Part shown: positions 1 through 9,030 of the stretch, piece after piece
Layout of the letters: each line of letters opens with the position of its first letter
Position numbering within the stretch: position 1 is the first letter of the stretch
The notes under the pieces: model-generated
What the model was told of the DNA's origin: nothing
Database searches by the model: none
Seen by the model: the letters and a program-made list of their open reading frames with translations, nothing else
From: Mucilaginibacter sp. UR6-11
GTDB lineage: Bacteria; Bacteroidota; Bacteroidia; Sphingobacteriales; Sphingobacteriaceae
NCBI RefSeq assembly: GCF_020880695.1
Contig: NZ_JAJIWO010000002.1
Location: 762,885 to 826,884, forward strand
DNA: 64,000 nucleotides
Reading direction: 5' to 3'
Position numbers and translations under genes: made by a program

Positions 1-2
1 CC

Positions 3-833
3 CTCTATTCAGGGAATATACCAAATTCTAAGAAAACACCTGCGGATTATATGGAGTACATAAACCGGTGGGGTACGGCTGAAAAGGTGTCTGTACCCAC
101 CTTAACGCCGTATTTATTAGAAAAGGGGACAATGCACACTGCCATGCTGGTAATTCCCGGAGGAGGCTACGCTAACGTAGCCGTAGCGTTGGAGGGTAAT
201 CAGATCGCAATTGCTCTAAATAAAATTGGTGTAGAGGCTTTTGTATTAAAATATCGCTTGCCTAATGACAATACGATGGATGATAAATCAATAGGACCTT
301 TACAGGATGCGCAAACGGCACTGATGCTCATTAGGCAAAACGCAAAACGCTGGAATATCGATACCACAAAGATCGGGGTTATCGGCTTTTCAGCCGGCGG
401 CCATTTGGCTTCTACGTTGGGTACCCACTTTGATAAGCCCGTTATTCAACCTCCAGCTAATATCAGTCTGAGGCCGGATTTTATGGCGTTAATTTATCCT
501 GTTATTACGATGGGTGCATTAACACATTACGGCTCACGTGTAAGCTTGCTTGGTAAAGACCCGTCACCACAGCTTATTGACCTATATAGTAATGAAAAGC
601 AGGTTACGGCAAAATCACCACCTACTTTTTTAGTGCAAGCAGAAGATGATCGTACTGTTCCTGTTCAAAATTCGCTAATTTTTTATGAGGCGCTTCTGCA
701 AAATAAGGTAAGCGCAGAATTACATATTTATCCTTCTGGCGGACATGGTTTTGGATTAAAAAATGCAAAAATAAGCTGGTTAGACAGGCTAAAGGATTGG
801 TTAATTATCTATGGATGGCTGAAGGAGCAATAA
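3..833 (+). CDS. Alpha/beta hydrolase (acetyl esterase/xylanase-esterase type), 5' partial
   Basis: Predicted serine hydrolase of the BD-FAE/acetyl-xylan esterase group. The frame is open to the left edge of the window: readable codons before the first ATG (position 51) give LYSGNIPNSKKTPADY, which resembles the usual N-terminus of this family, so the gene starts upstream and position 51 is not the true start. Numbered from that Met, an oxyanion GGG lies at 37-39, the nucleophile elbow GFSAGGH has Ser114, the acid is in AEDD (199-200) and the histidine is in GGHG (His232). Substrate is unknown; deacetylation of a plant or microbial glycan is an inference from family. The export signal, if any, is outside the window. 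Confidence 0.85.
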   Translation, partial: LYSGNIPNSKKTPADYMEYINRWGTAEKVSVPTLTPYLLEKGTMHTAMLVIPGGGYANVAVALEGNQIAIALNKIGVEAFVLKYRLPNDNTMDDKSIGPLQDAQTALMLIRQNAKRWNIDTTKIGVIGFSAGGHLASTLGTHFDKPVIQPPANISLRPDFMALIYPVITMGALTHYGSRVSLLGKDPSPQLIDLYSNEKQVTAKSPPTFLVQAEDDRTVPVQNSLIFYEALLQNKVSAELHIYPSGGHGFGLKNAKISWLDRLKDWLIIYGWLKEQ

Positions 834-1452
834 TTCAAATAATGCTTAGCCAAAATGAACATCAAGAGTAAATAATTAAAGCAATAGCATATAAACCGGT
901 GAAATTATTTCCAATTGGAAAATAGAAAGTAACGTTATAAAGTATACGCTGACAATACCAGCAAATTCGACAGTTACTATTATTATTCCAAAAATCGGTG
1001 GGCGTAGGGTGTATCTAAACAAAAAGCATTAAATATGACCAAGGGATTCACGCAACAATCAGGTACCTACATGTAAAATAAGGTAGCAGAAAATTAATAA
1101 GATAAATATTCCCTCTCCTAAAACTCTCGCTCGAGAGATATTGGTTGGACCCTGGATTGGTCGCCAGGGTCCTTTTTGCAAATATGCGATAGTATTGATG
1201 TTAATTCGTCGAGCCTGTGAGTTATCATGTGCCGACATTTAAACTACCCGCCTGAATATAAAAGTGGCTTCCTGAACCAAACCTTTGCAACCGTATTGGA
1301 TGATTTAATTGCGTTAGTTACGATCTGTTTTCTGGAAAAAGAATTTTTTAGTTCTATTGCAATTGGCAACAGGACTCGAACCAAAAAATTGATAAAAAGC
1401 ACTGAAAATGAATTGGTGAGAGGAAAAAAGGAGGAAAAATTATAAAAGTTAT
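834..1452. other. Gene-poor spacer between the hydrolase and the initiator tRNA
   Basis: About 620 bases without a convincing gene. The only open frame of note (1227-1445, 72 codons) has no recognisable domain and runs over a tRNA-like fragment, so I do not call it. The spacer holds one intrinsic terminator (1147-1177) and a 13-base match to the T-arm of the neighbouring tRNA at 1370-1382. The rest is AT-rich and shows nothing I can name. Confidence 0.6.
1147..1177 (+). terminator. Intrinsic terminator
   Basis: A perfect 9-bp stem (GGACCCTGG, 1147-1155, with CCAGGGTCC, 1164-1172), an 8-nt loop and a run of five T. It lies 314 bases after the hydrolase stop, far for a gene terminator, so it may end a long 3' UTR or an unrecognised small transcript. 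Confidence 0.75.
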
Positions 1453-1484
1453 AAAAAAAGCGCCTTTCTTAACAGAAAGGCGCT
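1453..1484 (-). terminator. Terminator of the initiator tRNA transcript
   Basis: A perfect 11-bp stem (1459-1469 with 1474-1484) and a 4-nt loop. Read on the minus strand it follows the tRNA within about 5 bases and is followed by seven T (complement of 1453-1459). Typical rho-independent terminator. Confidence 0.9.
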
Positions 1485-1488
1485 CAGG

Positions 1489-1561
<73 letters not shown>

Positions 1562-1645
1562 CTATCTTTTGTTGGTATTACATAACGGACATAAACCCGA
1601 AATGTTTATTTCAATTAGTAAAAAGCGATTTGTGACTCCTTTTAA

Positions 1646-1684
1646 TTGGACTGCAAAGATATAATTCGTTTCTTTGCAGTCCAA
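1646..1684. promoter_or_regulatory. Divergent promoter inside a 14-bp perfect inverted repeat (fMet tRNA / era)
   Basis: A 14-bp perfect inverted repeat (1646-1659 and 1671-1684) with an 11-nt centre. The left arm carries a perfect minus-strand -7 box, TATCTTTG (complement of 1654-1661), pointing to the initiator tRNA; the right arm carries the near match TTTCTTTG pointing to era. The symmetry may therefore be two opposed promoters that share sequence. Confidence 0.55.
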
Positions 1685-1706
1685 ATATTATTTTAATTAT
1701 TTTTAT

Positions 1707-2582
1707 ATGGGTCATAAAGCAGGTTTTGTAAGCATAATTGGTAAGCCAAACGCGGGTAAGTCAACCCTGATGAACGCGCTTGTTGGCGAAAAAATGTCTA
1801 TCATCACCCCAAAAGCCCAAACAACCCGCCATCGTATACTGGGTATTGTTAATACAGATGAGTATCAAATTGTATTTTCAGACACCCCCGGGATCATTAA
1901 GCCGCACTATGAGCTGCATGAGCGCATGATGCACCAGGTGGAAGGATCAATTGAAGACGCCGACATGATTTTGCTGGTAACCGATATTTATGAAGAGTAT
2001 GACGAGGAAGATGTAATTAAAAAATTAGCCGGATCACAAGCGCCTTTATTGGTATTGGTCAATAAGATTGATCAGAGCGACGAGGAAGCTGTAAAGAAAA
2101 AGATTGAATACTGGCAGGAAAAACTAAAACCAAAAGCCGTCTTCGCGATATCGGCATTGCATGATCATAATGTTATCTCGGTAATGAACTTTGTGATTGA
2201 GCATCTGCCCGAGCATCCGCCTTATTATGAAAAGGACGCTTTAACTGACAGGAACGACCGTTTCTTCGCATCAGAAATGATACGGGCGCAGATCCTGAAG
2301 CAATACAAAAAAGAGATCCCTTATAGTGCAGAGGTTATTGTTACCGCGTTTGTTGAAGGCGAAAAGCTGCACCGCATAAGTGCCGAGATCATTGTGGAAC
2401 GCGACTCGCAAAAAAATATTATCATTGGCGAGGGTGGCAAAATGCTGAAAATAGTTGGTACCTATGCCCGCCGAGATATGGAAGATTTTTTCCAGAAGAA
2501 GATCTTCCTGGAGATGTTTGTAAAAGTAATACCCGACTGGCGCAGCAAGAAAAATTACCTAAAAAAATTTGGGTACGAATAA
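1707..2582 (+). CDS. era: GTPase Era
   Basis: Ribosome-associated GTPase needed for 16S rRNA 3'-end maturation and 30S assembly. From the chosen start (MGHKAGF, 291 aa) the G1 loop GKPNAGKST is at 12-20, followed by G3 DTPG, G4 NKID and a C-terminal KH domain with the GEGGKMLK loop. A TTG 33 bases upstream is in frame but would add residues atypical for Era, so ATG 1707 is preferred. It is 120 bases upstream of der in the same direction, and the two may be co-expressed. Confidence 0.97.
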   Translation: MGHKAGFVSIIGKPNAGKSTLMNALVGEKMSIITPKAQTTRHRILGIVNTDEYQIVFSDTPGIIKPHYELHERMMHQVEGSIEDADMILLVTDIYEEYDEEDVIKKLAGSQAPLLVLVNKIDQSDEEAVKKKIEYWQEKLKPKAVFAISALHDHNVISVMNFVIEHLPEHPPYYEKDALTDRNDRFFASEMIRAQILKQYKKEIPYSAEVIVTAFVEGEKLHRISAEIIVERDSQKNIIIGEGGKMLKIVGTYARRDMEDFFQKKIFLEMFVKVIPDWRSKKNYLKKFGYE

Positions 2583-2584
2583 AT

Positions 2585-2700
2585 AGTTATGAGTTGTGGA
2601 TTATGAGTTTTGAGTATTCGTAATTTTGCAACTGATATTACAGAGTGGTAAAGTTTTTGAGCAAATACTCATAACTCTCTACTCAAAAACTTACAACTTA
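2585..2700. repeat. Word-repeat inverted element between era and der
   Basis: The left half repeats the word gagttNtgagt (2585-2620) and the right half holds inverted copies (actcataactc, actcaaaaact, 2665-2697). The arms are imperfect. A -7 box TAATTTTG sits in the middle at 2621-2628. The architecture matches several other spacers in the window with different words. Confidence 0.6.
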
Positions 2701-2702
2701 AA

Positions 2703-4004
2703 ATGAGTAACATAGTAGCCATAGTTGGCCGCCCAAATGTAGGCAAGTCAACCTTATATAACCGTTTAACAGAAACTCGCAAAGCTATTGTGGACGATTT
2801 TAGCGGCGTAACCCGCGATCGTCATTACGGCACCTCAGAGTGGACACATCATGAGTTTACTGTTATTGATACCGGCGGTTATGTAGCCCACTCGAACGAT
2901 GTCTTTGAAGCCGCTATACGTGAACAGGTGGTTATCGCTATTGAGGAAGCTACCGTTATTTTATTTTTGGTTGATGTAACCACGGGCATCACTGACCTGG
3001 ATGACGAGATTGCTACCATCCTGCGTAAAGGCAACAAACCAACGTTTGTAGTGGTTAATAAGGTTGATAATAATAATCAACAGTCAGACGCTACGGTATT
3101 TTACAGTTTGGGACTAGGCGAGATCTACAACATCTCCTCCATGACAGGATCGGGCACCGGCGAGTTGCTGGACGAAGTAGTTAAGCATTTTGACGAAGAA
3201 AAACTGGAAGAAAATACCCGCCCTAAATATGCTATCGTTGGCAGGCCAAACGTGGGTAAGTCATCCATTATTAACTCATTGATTGGTAAAGACCGTAACA
3301 TAGTTACTCCTATCGCCGGTACCACGCGCGATTCTATCCATATCCACTATAACCAATATGGTCATGATTTTATGCTGATAGATACAGCAGGGATGCGTAA
3401 GAAAACCAAGGTAAAAGAGAATATTGAATTTTATTCGGTTATGCGTACCATCAAGGCATTGGAGGAAGCCGATGTGGTTATCCTGATGATTGATGCTGTT
3501 GAAGGTATTGAATCGCAGGATATCAATATTTTTCACCTGGCAGAGAAAAATAAGAAGGGGGTGATGATTGTGGTTAACAAATGGGATTTGATCGAAAAGA
3601 ATAATAAAACCACCAAAGTTTTTGAAGAAATGATCAAAGAAAAGCTGCAGCCATTTACAGATGTGCCTATTGTATTTACCTCGGTAACGGAAAAGCAGCG
3701 TGTGTTAAAGGTGATTGATGTGGCTAACCAGGTTTATGAAAACCGCGCCCGCAAAATATCAACTTCAAAACTAAACGAGGTTATGCTGCCGATTATAGAA
3801 CACTATCCGCCGCCATCATTAAAAGGCAAGTATGTTAAGATAAAATACATCACCCAAATTGCGGGCACATCGCCCATGTTTGCTTTCTTTTGCAACCTGC
3901 CGCAATATGTTAAAGAGCCGTATTATCGCTTTATTGAAAACAAACTTAGGGAGAACTTTGAATTTAGCGGTGCGCCAATACAGGTTTGGTTTAGACAGAA
4001 ATAG
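2703..4004 (+). CDS. der: Ribosome biogenesis GTPase Der (EngA)
   Basis: Essential double GTPase for 50S subunit assembly. Two tandem G domains are visible: GRPNVGKST at 9-17 and GRPNVGKSS near 180, each followed by DTGG or DTAG and an NKVD or NKWD motif, then the C-terminal KH-like domain. The length (433 aa) is normal. The ATG at 2703 gives [16 protein letters not shown], the usual N-terminus. A candidate -7 box lies 74 bases upstream. Confidence 0.97.
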   Translation: MSNIVAIVGRPNVGKSTLYNRLTETRKAIVDDFSGVTRDRHYGTSEWTHHEFTVIDTGGYVAHSNDVFEAAIREQVVIAIEEATVILFLVDVTTGITDLDDEIATILRKGNKPTFVVVNKVDNNNQQSDATVFYSLGLGEIYNISSMTGSGTGELLDEVVKHFDEEKLEENTRPKYAIVGRPNVGKSSIINSLIGKDRNIVTPIAGTTRDSIHIHYNQYGHDFMLIDTAGMRKKTKVKENIEFYSVMRTIKALEEADVVILMIDAVEGIESQDINIFHLAEKNKKGVMIVVNKWDLIEKNNKTTKVFEEMIKEKLQPFTDVPIVFTSVTEKQRVLKVIDVANQVYENRARKISTSKLNEVMLPIIEHYPPPSLKGKYVKIKYITQIAGTSPMFAFFCNLPQYVKEPYYRFIENKLRENFEFSGAPIQVWFRQK

Positions 4005-4011
4005 ATAAACG

Positions 4012-4086
4012 AATGTGCAGATGATTCATTTGCACATTTGTAAGCATCCTGTTAGTTACCTATCTTAAAATCTGCACATACGCACA
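4012..4086. repeat. Word-repeat inverted element between convergent genes
   Basis: Copies of aatgtgca(g) on the left (4012-4040) face inverted copies (ctgcacatacgcacatt, 4070-4088) on the right. It lies between der and the convergent ctp gene and could serve as a two-way terminator, though it lacks a clean stem plus T-tract. Confidence 0.5.
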
Positions 4087-5664
4087 TTACAAAGCTTCAA
4101 CGGCCTTCTTTACTGCGGTATCATCAGCATTAATAATCTTAAAATAGGCTTCATCTCCCCATTTAAAACGCGCTGCGTAGGCTTTTAACAGTGTTTTTAT
4201 ATTTTCTTTGGCGATTAATAGTTCGCGCGCATCCATATCTTTTACGGTTTGCGATGCATAAAGTATAAAGTTGCCAAAGTCTGCGTCGGTAACTGTGTAG
4301 TGTTTAAAAAACTCGTCAGCGGTGTACCTGTTTAACAATGGCTGCATATGATCAATTACATAAGCAGGGAAAATTTGTTTGCTGTTTAACACGCGCGCCA
4401 CATAGGTGTTTTGGGTGGTATCAGCGGGTACAAAAATATCGGGCATAATGCCACCGCCACTAAATACTTTCCTGCCGGTTAAGGTATGGTAATGCGTAGG
4501 TTTGGTAAAAGAACTGTCTTTCAGGTTGCTTTCTTCAGAAAACAACTCGCCTTTGCGCATGCGTTGCGCCAGTTCATTTCGGTAGATTTCTACGCCCTGG
4601 CTATATGATTTTTGAATGGAGCGGCCCGATGGGGTGTAATATCTGGCTATGGTTAAATTGATAGCCGAGCCATCGCCAAACGGAAACTGCTCCTGCACCA
4701 GCCCCTTCCCAAACGACCGCCGGCCCACTATCACCGCGCGATCCAGGTCTTGCAGCGCACCGGCAAGTATCTCGCTTGCCGATGCCGAATATTCATCAAT
4801 CAGCACCGCTAATTTACCGTGTTGAAAATTGCCCGAATCGGTTGCAAAATAGTCAGTGCGCGGTTCATGCGCGCCTTTGGTGTATACTATAAGCTGTTTT
4901 TTGGTCAAAAATTCGTCGGCCAAAGCCGTCGCGGTATTTAAGTAACCGCCACCGTTACCGCGAATGTCAAGCACCAGTTTTTGCATGCCATCTATTTTTA
5001 ATTTAATTAAGGCTTTCCTGAAATCTGCATCAGTAGTTGATGCAAATTTGCTTATTTTAATATAGCCTGTTGTTGGGTTAAGCATATAGGCAGCATCCAT
5101 ACTGCTTAAATCAACATGATCGCGTTTTACGTTATAAAACTTAGTGATTTTGCCGCCTGCCGGGATAACGGCCATAAATAACTGCGAATTTTTTGAGCCC
5201 CTGAAAGCTTTACTAACCTTACGGAGTGTTAAATGCGTGCCTGAAAATTTTTGATGATCTATTTCAATTACCTTGTCGCCGGGTGTAATGCCGGCGTTAT
5301 AGGCAGGGCCGCTTTTGTTAACCTGGGTTATAATTAATGTATCGCGCAGCAAAATATATTCAACGCCTATACCCGTAAATCCGCCTTCAAGCCGTTCATT
5401 AATTGAGGTGGCCTGCTGTGCCGGCAAATAAAGCGAGTGGGGATCAAGATTTTGCAGAAGTGTATTTACGGTTGAACCTTCAATGCTGTCCACATCAACC
5501 GAGTCGACATAGTTATGCCTGACAAGATCTAATACCTTGGATACTTTGTTGTTGTCAAAATCAATATGTTCTGTCAGGTGGCTATCGCTTACAAAAAGGC
5601 CGATAGCTACACCAGCTAAAATAAGTATGGCCGACCTGAAAATAATACCCGCTACTTTTTTCAT
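4087..5664 (-). CDS. S41 family C-terminal processing peptidase
   Basis: Periplasmic tail-specific protease (CtpA/Prc family). With the chosen start (MKKVAGIIF, 525 aa) it has an N-terminal membrane anchor or signal (about 5-25), a short region ending in HSLYLP, a PDZ domain (about 85-165) and the S41 catalytic domain with the serine in EYSASASEILAGA and the lysine in SFGKGLVQ. A longer start 57 bases upstream would place extra residues before the signal, so ATG 5664 is preferred. In Bacteroidota such proteases process exported or lipidated proteins; the substrate is unknown. Confidence 0.93.
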   Translation of the reverse strand: MKKVAGIIFRSAILILAGVAIGLFVSDSHLTEHIDFDNNKVSKVLDLVRHNYVDSVDVDSIEGSTVNTLLQNLDPHSLYLPAQQATSINERLEGGFTGIGVEYILLRDTLIITQVNKSGPAYNAGITPGDKVIEIDHQKFSGTHLTLRKVSKAFRGSKNSQLFMAVIPAGGKITKFYNVKRDHVDLSSMDAAYMLNPTTGYIKISKFASTTDADFRKALIKLKIDGMQKLVLDIRGNGGGYLNTATALADEFLTKKQLIVYTKGAHEPRTDYFATDSGNFQHGKLAVLIDEYSASASEILAGALQDLDRAVIVGRRSFGKGLVQEQFPFGDGSAINLTIARYYTPSGRSIQKSYSQGVEIYRNELAQRMRKGELFSEESNLKDSSFTKPTHYHTLTGRKVFSGGGIMPDIFVPADTTQNTYVARVLNSKQIFPAYVIDHMQPLLNRYTADEFFKHYTVTDADFGNFILYASQTVKDMDARELLIAKENIKTLLKAYAARFKWGDEAYFKIINADDTAVKKAVEAL

Positions 5665-5773
5665 AATATGATACACAAAACTACTGATTTGGGCTGAGAG
5701 CGCCGATATTAGTTGGCGCAATAATTAAACCATATCAGGAATTTTACCGAATTTTGGCAAAAAAATCATCAAA

Positions 5774-6586
5774 ATGCAAGCTACTACCGAAAATGAATCG
5801 AATTACAGCCATTTGGAACAGATGAGCGTGGCCGAGATCCTTCAAAATATAAATAAGGAGGATCAAACAGTTGCTGTATCGGTTAGTAAAGCAATACCAC
5901 AAATTGAAAAGCTTGCAACTGTGGTTGCCGACCGGATGAAAGCCGGTGGCCGCCTGTTTTATATTGGTGCCGGCACCAGTGGCAGGTTGGGTGTAGTTGA
6001 CGCGTCAGAGTGTCCCCCAACGTTTGGCGTACCGTTTGATTGGGTGGTAGGTATTATTGCCGGTGGCGACGGCGCCATCCGCAAGGCAGTTGAGTTTGCC
6101 GAGGATAATACGGAGCAGGCATGGAAAGATTTGTCCGAATTTAACATCACCGATAAAGATGTAGTGGTAGGGATTGCAGCCTCAGGCACTACACCGTATG
6201 TTATTGGCGGATTAAAAGCAGCCAATCAAAATAAAATCATTACAGGTTGCGTTGTGTGTAATAGTGGCAGTCCGATAGCCGCTGAAGCCGATTATCCGGT
6301 TGAAGTTGTAACCGGTCCTGAATTTTTAACAGGCAGCACCCGTATGAAAGCTGGTACCGCTCAAAAGCTGGTATTGAATATGCTTACCACTACGGTAATG
6401 ATTAGGTTGGGTAGGGTAAAGGGTAATAAAATGGTTGATATGCAACTGTCAAATAATAAACTGGTAGACCGGGGTACTAAAATGGTGATGGCCGAAATTG
6501 GCGTTGATGAAGTTACCGCCGCCGATTTACTGAAGAAAAATGGGAGTGTGCGCAAAGCGGTTGATTTTTATAACCAAAATAAGTAA
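5774..6586 (+). CDS. murQ: N-acetylmuramic acid 6-phosphate etherase
   Basis: Cytoplasmic SIS-domain lyase that splits the lactyl ether of MurNAc-6-phosphate, giving GlcNAc-6-phosphate and D-lactate in peptidoglycan recycling. Diagnostic segments are IGAGTSGRLG, DASECPPTFG and TGSTRMKAGTAQK. At 270 aa it is slightly shorter than the E. coli enzyme (about 298), as is common in Bacteroidota. It is divergent from ctp with about 110 bases between the starts. No MurNAc kinase or transporter gene is next to it. Confidence 0.96.
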   Translation: MQATTENESNYSHLEQMSVAEILQNINKEDQTVAVSVSKAIPQIEKLATVVADRMKAGGRLFYIGAGTSGRLGVVDASECPPTFGVPFDWVVGIIAGGDGAIRKAVEFAEDNTEQAWKDLSEFNITDKDVVVGIAASGTTPYVIGGLKAANQNKIITGCVVCNSGSPIAAEADYPVEVVTGPEFLTGSTRMKAGTAQKLVLNMLTTTVMIRLGRVKGNKMVDMQLSNNKLVDRGTKMVMAEIGVDEVTAADLLKKNGSVRKAVDFYNQNK

Positions 6587-6588
6587 AC

Positions 6589-6681
6589 GTGCAGGTATGC
6601 AAATGTGCAGCTGTATGAATGAAGAGTTTGATAGATAACTAATTAAAGAATCTGCTTGTCTGCACATTTGCATACCTGCAC
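6589..6681. repeat. 22-bp perfect inverted repeat in an intergenic spacer
   Basis: Arms 6589-6610 and 6660-6681 are exact reverse complements, separated by 49 bases. The arm is built from the repeated word gtgcag/tatgca. It fills almost the whole spacer between two genes in the same direction and begins three bases after the murQ stop. There is no T-tract, so it is not a classical terminator. Confidence 0.9.
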
Positions 6682-6693
6682 ATTAAAACAACA

Positions 6694-7260
6694 ATGCACG
6701 AAATAGAACCATATTATAAATGGCGGGACGACTACATAGCGGCAGATGACGAGTATTCGCCTTTTTACGCTACGCAGTATAATGAGTTTGAATTTGATAA
6801 GCAGGTATACAATTTCCTGCTGCACCCGCAATGGGACTCGTTTGGTTCAAATACATTGTACATGAAAGTGCTGTATGCCGATTATGACCGCAGCTACGCC
6901 ATCATAGAATTTATTGGCGAGTGGAACGATGCCATTAACAACGATATAATGCTTTTAAAGCGTGAAATACTGGAGCTGATGGTGGATAACGGGATAAACC
7001 AGTTCATACTCATCGGCGAAAATGTACTGAACTTTCACTCGTCTGACGATTGTTATTACGAAGAGTGGTTCCAGGATGTGGAAGACGGCTGGATTGCCGG
7101 TATTAATTTCAGGGAACATGTAATAGAAGAATTTAAACGCAATAACATTGACTATTATATTAATTTCGGCGGCGAACTGGACGACCTGAACTGGCGGGCG
7201 TTAAAGCCATTACAGTTGTTTAAAAAGGTTGAAGAGCAACTGACTAAAAGGCTGAATTAA
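6694..7260 (+). CDS. Conserved hypothetical protein (acidic, 188 aa)
   Basis: I do not recognise a named domain. The protein is rich in acidic and aromatic residues (PYYKWRDDYIAADDEYSPFY at the start), has no signal peptide or membrane segment, and alternates predicted strands and helices, so it looks like a globular cytoplasmic protein. Codon use matches its neighbours. Its ATG is 12 bases after the right arm of the 22-bp inverted repeat. Proteins of this look occur in Sphingobacteriaceae by my recollection, without a function. Confidence 0.8.
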   Translation: MHEIEPYYKWRDDYIAADDEYSPFYATQYNEFEFDKQVYNFLLHPQWDSFGSNTLYMKVLYADYDRSYAIIEFIGEWNDAINNDIMLLKREILELMVDNGINQFILIGENVLNFHSSDDCYYEEWFQDVEDGWIAGINFREHVIEEFKRNNIDYYINFGGELDDLNWRALKPLQLFKKVEEQLTKRLN

Positions 7261-7269
7261 TTTTAGAGA

Positions 7270-7348
7270 TTAAAGATTAGGGATTGGTTTCGCTTTGTCG
7301 CCAAATTGTAAATCAACTAATCTCTAACCTCCAATTACTAATCTTTAA
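7270..7348. repeat. Word-repeat inverted element upstream of the BI-1 gene
   Basis: Arms ttaaagattagggattgg (7270-7287) and ccaattactaatctttaa (7331-7348) pair over 18 positions with two mismatches. Further copies of the word agattaa/taatct flank them. It is the same design as the other spacers. Confidence 0.75.
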
Positions 7349-7349
7349 C

Positions 7350-7357
7350 TATATTTG
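7350..7357 (+). promoter_or_regulatory. -7 promoter box for the BI-1 gene
   Basis: TATATTTG, a perfect match to the Bacteroidota -7 consensus TAnnTTTG, 27 bases before the ATG and directly after the right arm of the inverted element. Confidence 0.55.
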
Positions 7358-7384
7358 ATATCAATTAACCACTATAATTAAAAA

Positions 7385-8116
7385 ATGGAAAATAATAATC
7401 CAAACTACGTTTACGACAACGTAACTCAAATAAACGAAACGGATACAACCCGCAGATTTTTAGCTAATGTATTTTTATGGATGTTTGTAGGTTTAGGTAT
7501 TTCAACTTTAGCCGCTTATGCATTCGCGAATACACCGGCATTATTGCAAACCCTGGTTGATGAGTCAACACATCAATTAACCATATTTGCTTATGTGGCT
7601 ATGTTTGCACCACTGGCATTTGTGTTATTGATCCGTTTTGGACTTAACAGCATTTCATACCCGGTTTTGGGTTTGCTATTTATAGCTTATGCGGCTTTAA
7701 CAGGTATTAGTTTAAGCTTTATATTGCTTGTTTATACTGCGGGGTCAGTTACCAGCGTATTTTTAACTGCATCGTTATTGTTTGGTGTAATGGCTATTGC
7801 CGGTTATACCACTCACCAGGATCTAACCAAATTTGGCTCAATAATGATAATGCTGTTAATCGGCATTATCATCGCCAGCGTGGTAAATATGTTTTTACAC
7901 AGCAGCGGCATGGATATGCTGATCTCGTACTTGGGCGTAGCTGTATTTGTAGGCTTAACCGCATACGATGTGCAAAAATTAAAACGTATTGGCGCCGGTT
8001 TAGAATATGGCGATGCTTCAGCTAAAAAAATGGCTTTAATGGGTGGTTTAACATTGTATCTTGACTTTGTGAACCTGTTCCTGATGCTGTTGCGCATCTT
8101 CGGCAGAAGAAGATAA
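7385..8116 (+). CDS. Bax inhibitor-1/YccA family membrane protein
   Basis: Seven-transmembrane BI-1 superfamily protein of 243 aa. A polar N-terminus (MENNNPNYVYDN) is followed by hydrophobic segments starting with FLWMFVGLGISTLAAYA and ending with GLTLYLDFVNLFLMLLRIFG, the typical family end including the LYLDFVNLF motif. Bacterial members are linked to calcium leak or FtsH interaction; the role here is not evident. It is monocistronic: promoter at 7350 and terminator at 8138. Confidence 0.93.
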   Translation: MENNNPNYVYDNVTQINETDTTRRFLANVFLWMFVGLGISTLAAYAFANTPALLQTLVDESTHQLTIFAYVAMFAPLAFVLLIRFGLNSISYPVLGLLFIAYAALTGISLSFILLVYTAGSVTSVFLTASLLFGVMAIAGYTTHQDLTKFGSIMIMLLIGIIIASVVNMFLHSSGMDMLISYLGVAVFVGLTAYDVQKLKRIGAGLEYGDASAKKMALMGGLTLYLDFVNLFLMLLRIFGRRR

Positions 8117-8137
8117 TCCTCCTAATGATCTTTATAA

Positions 8138-8165
8138 AGCTGCCTCCGCAAAAGGCAGCTTTTTT
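8138..8165 (+). terminator. Terminator after the BI-1 gene
   Basis: Stem AGCTGCCT (8138-8145) with AGGCAGCT (8153-8160), a 7-nt loop and five T. Confidence 0.9.
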
Positions 8166-8229
8166 ATTATGCGCTTTACTCAAACATAAAAAATTTAAAA
8201 TCCTCGTTCTTTGTTACTAATATTACAAC

Positions 8230-9030
8230 ATGAAACAATACGGGTTAATCGGCTTTCCGCTTTCGCATTCATTTTCAAAAAAATACTTTACCCAAAAATT
8301 TTTAGACGAGAACATCACCGATTCAGCATATGAACTTTATCCGTTGGAGCATGTAAAAGATCTTCAGGACCTTTTAGATGCCCATCCTGACTTATGCGGG
8401 CTAAACGTAACTGTTCCGCATAAAAAAAGCGTGTTGCGCTATCTCGACTGGATTGAACATGATGCCCGTAACGCGGGCGCTGTAAACTGTATCCGTATCA
8501 CGAAAGAGAGCCCGGTATTGGCAGCATTTTCGGGCGAGGTTGGTGTTGGCGGTCACGATTTCAGGCTGGAAGGTTTTAATACCGACCTTTATGGGTTCGA
8601 GATGTCATTAAGGCCGCTGTTAAAAGACCATCATACGGAGGCCCTGATATTAGGCGACGGCGGCGCCGCCCAGGCGGTAAGGTGCGTATTGGAGAACCTG
8701 GATATTACCTACAAGGTGGTTACCCGGAAGCCGCATCCTGGCAACTTATTATTTAGTGAGCTGAAGCCGCATCACATTAAAAATCATAAATTAATTATCA
8801 ATACTACACCGCTGGGCACCGCTCCTAATATTCACGAGTTTCCGCCGATACCTTACCAGGCCATTACCGATGATCATTTATTATACGATCTGATTTATAA
8901 TCCGCCCGAAACGGAATTTTTAAGAAAAGGCGCCGAACGCGGCGCCACCCCAAAAAACGGTTATGAAATGCTGGTACTGCAAGCAGAAAAATCATGGGAA
9001 ATATGGACCTCAAAAGAAAAACATCCATGA
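8230..9030 (+). CDS. aroE: Shikimate dehydrogenase
   Basis: NADP-dependent reduction of 3-dehydroshikimate in aromatic amino acid synthesis. Shikimate-binding motifs are GFPLSHSFS at the N-terminus and NVTVPHK near 60, with the catalytic Lys; the nucleotide-binding loop is GDGGAAQA near 140; NGYEMLVLQA closes the protein. The length of 266 aa is normal. The stop overlaps the gldD start as ATGA, implying translational coupling. Confidence 0.96.
   Translation: MKQYGLIGFPLSHSFSKKYFTQKFLDENITDSAYELYPLEHVKDLQDLLDAHPDLCGLNVTVPHKKSVLRYLDWIEHDARNAGAVNCIRITKESPVLAAFSGEVGVGGHDFRLEGFNTDLYGFEMSLRPLLKDHHTEALILGDGGAAQAVRCVLENLDITYKVVTRKPHPGNLLFSELKPHHIKNHKLIINTTPLGTAPNIHEFPPIPYQAITDDHLLYDLIYNPPETEFLRKGAERGATPKNGYEMLVLQAEKSWEIWTSKEKHP

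Noticed and set aside
1227..1445. 72-codon open frame before the initiator tRNA
   Set aside because: No domain, atypical composition, and it crosses a tRNA-like fragment; nothing supports translation.
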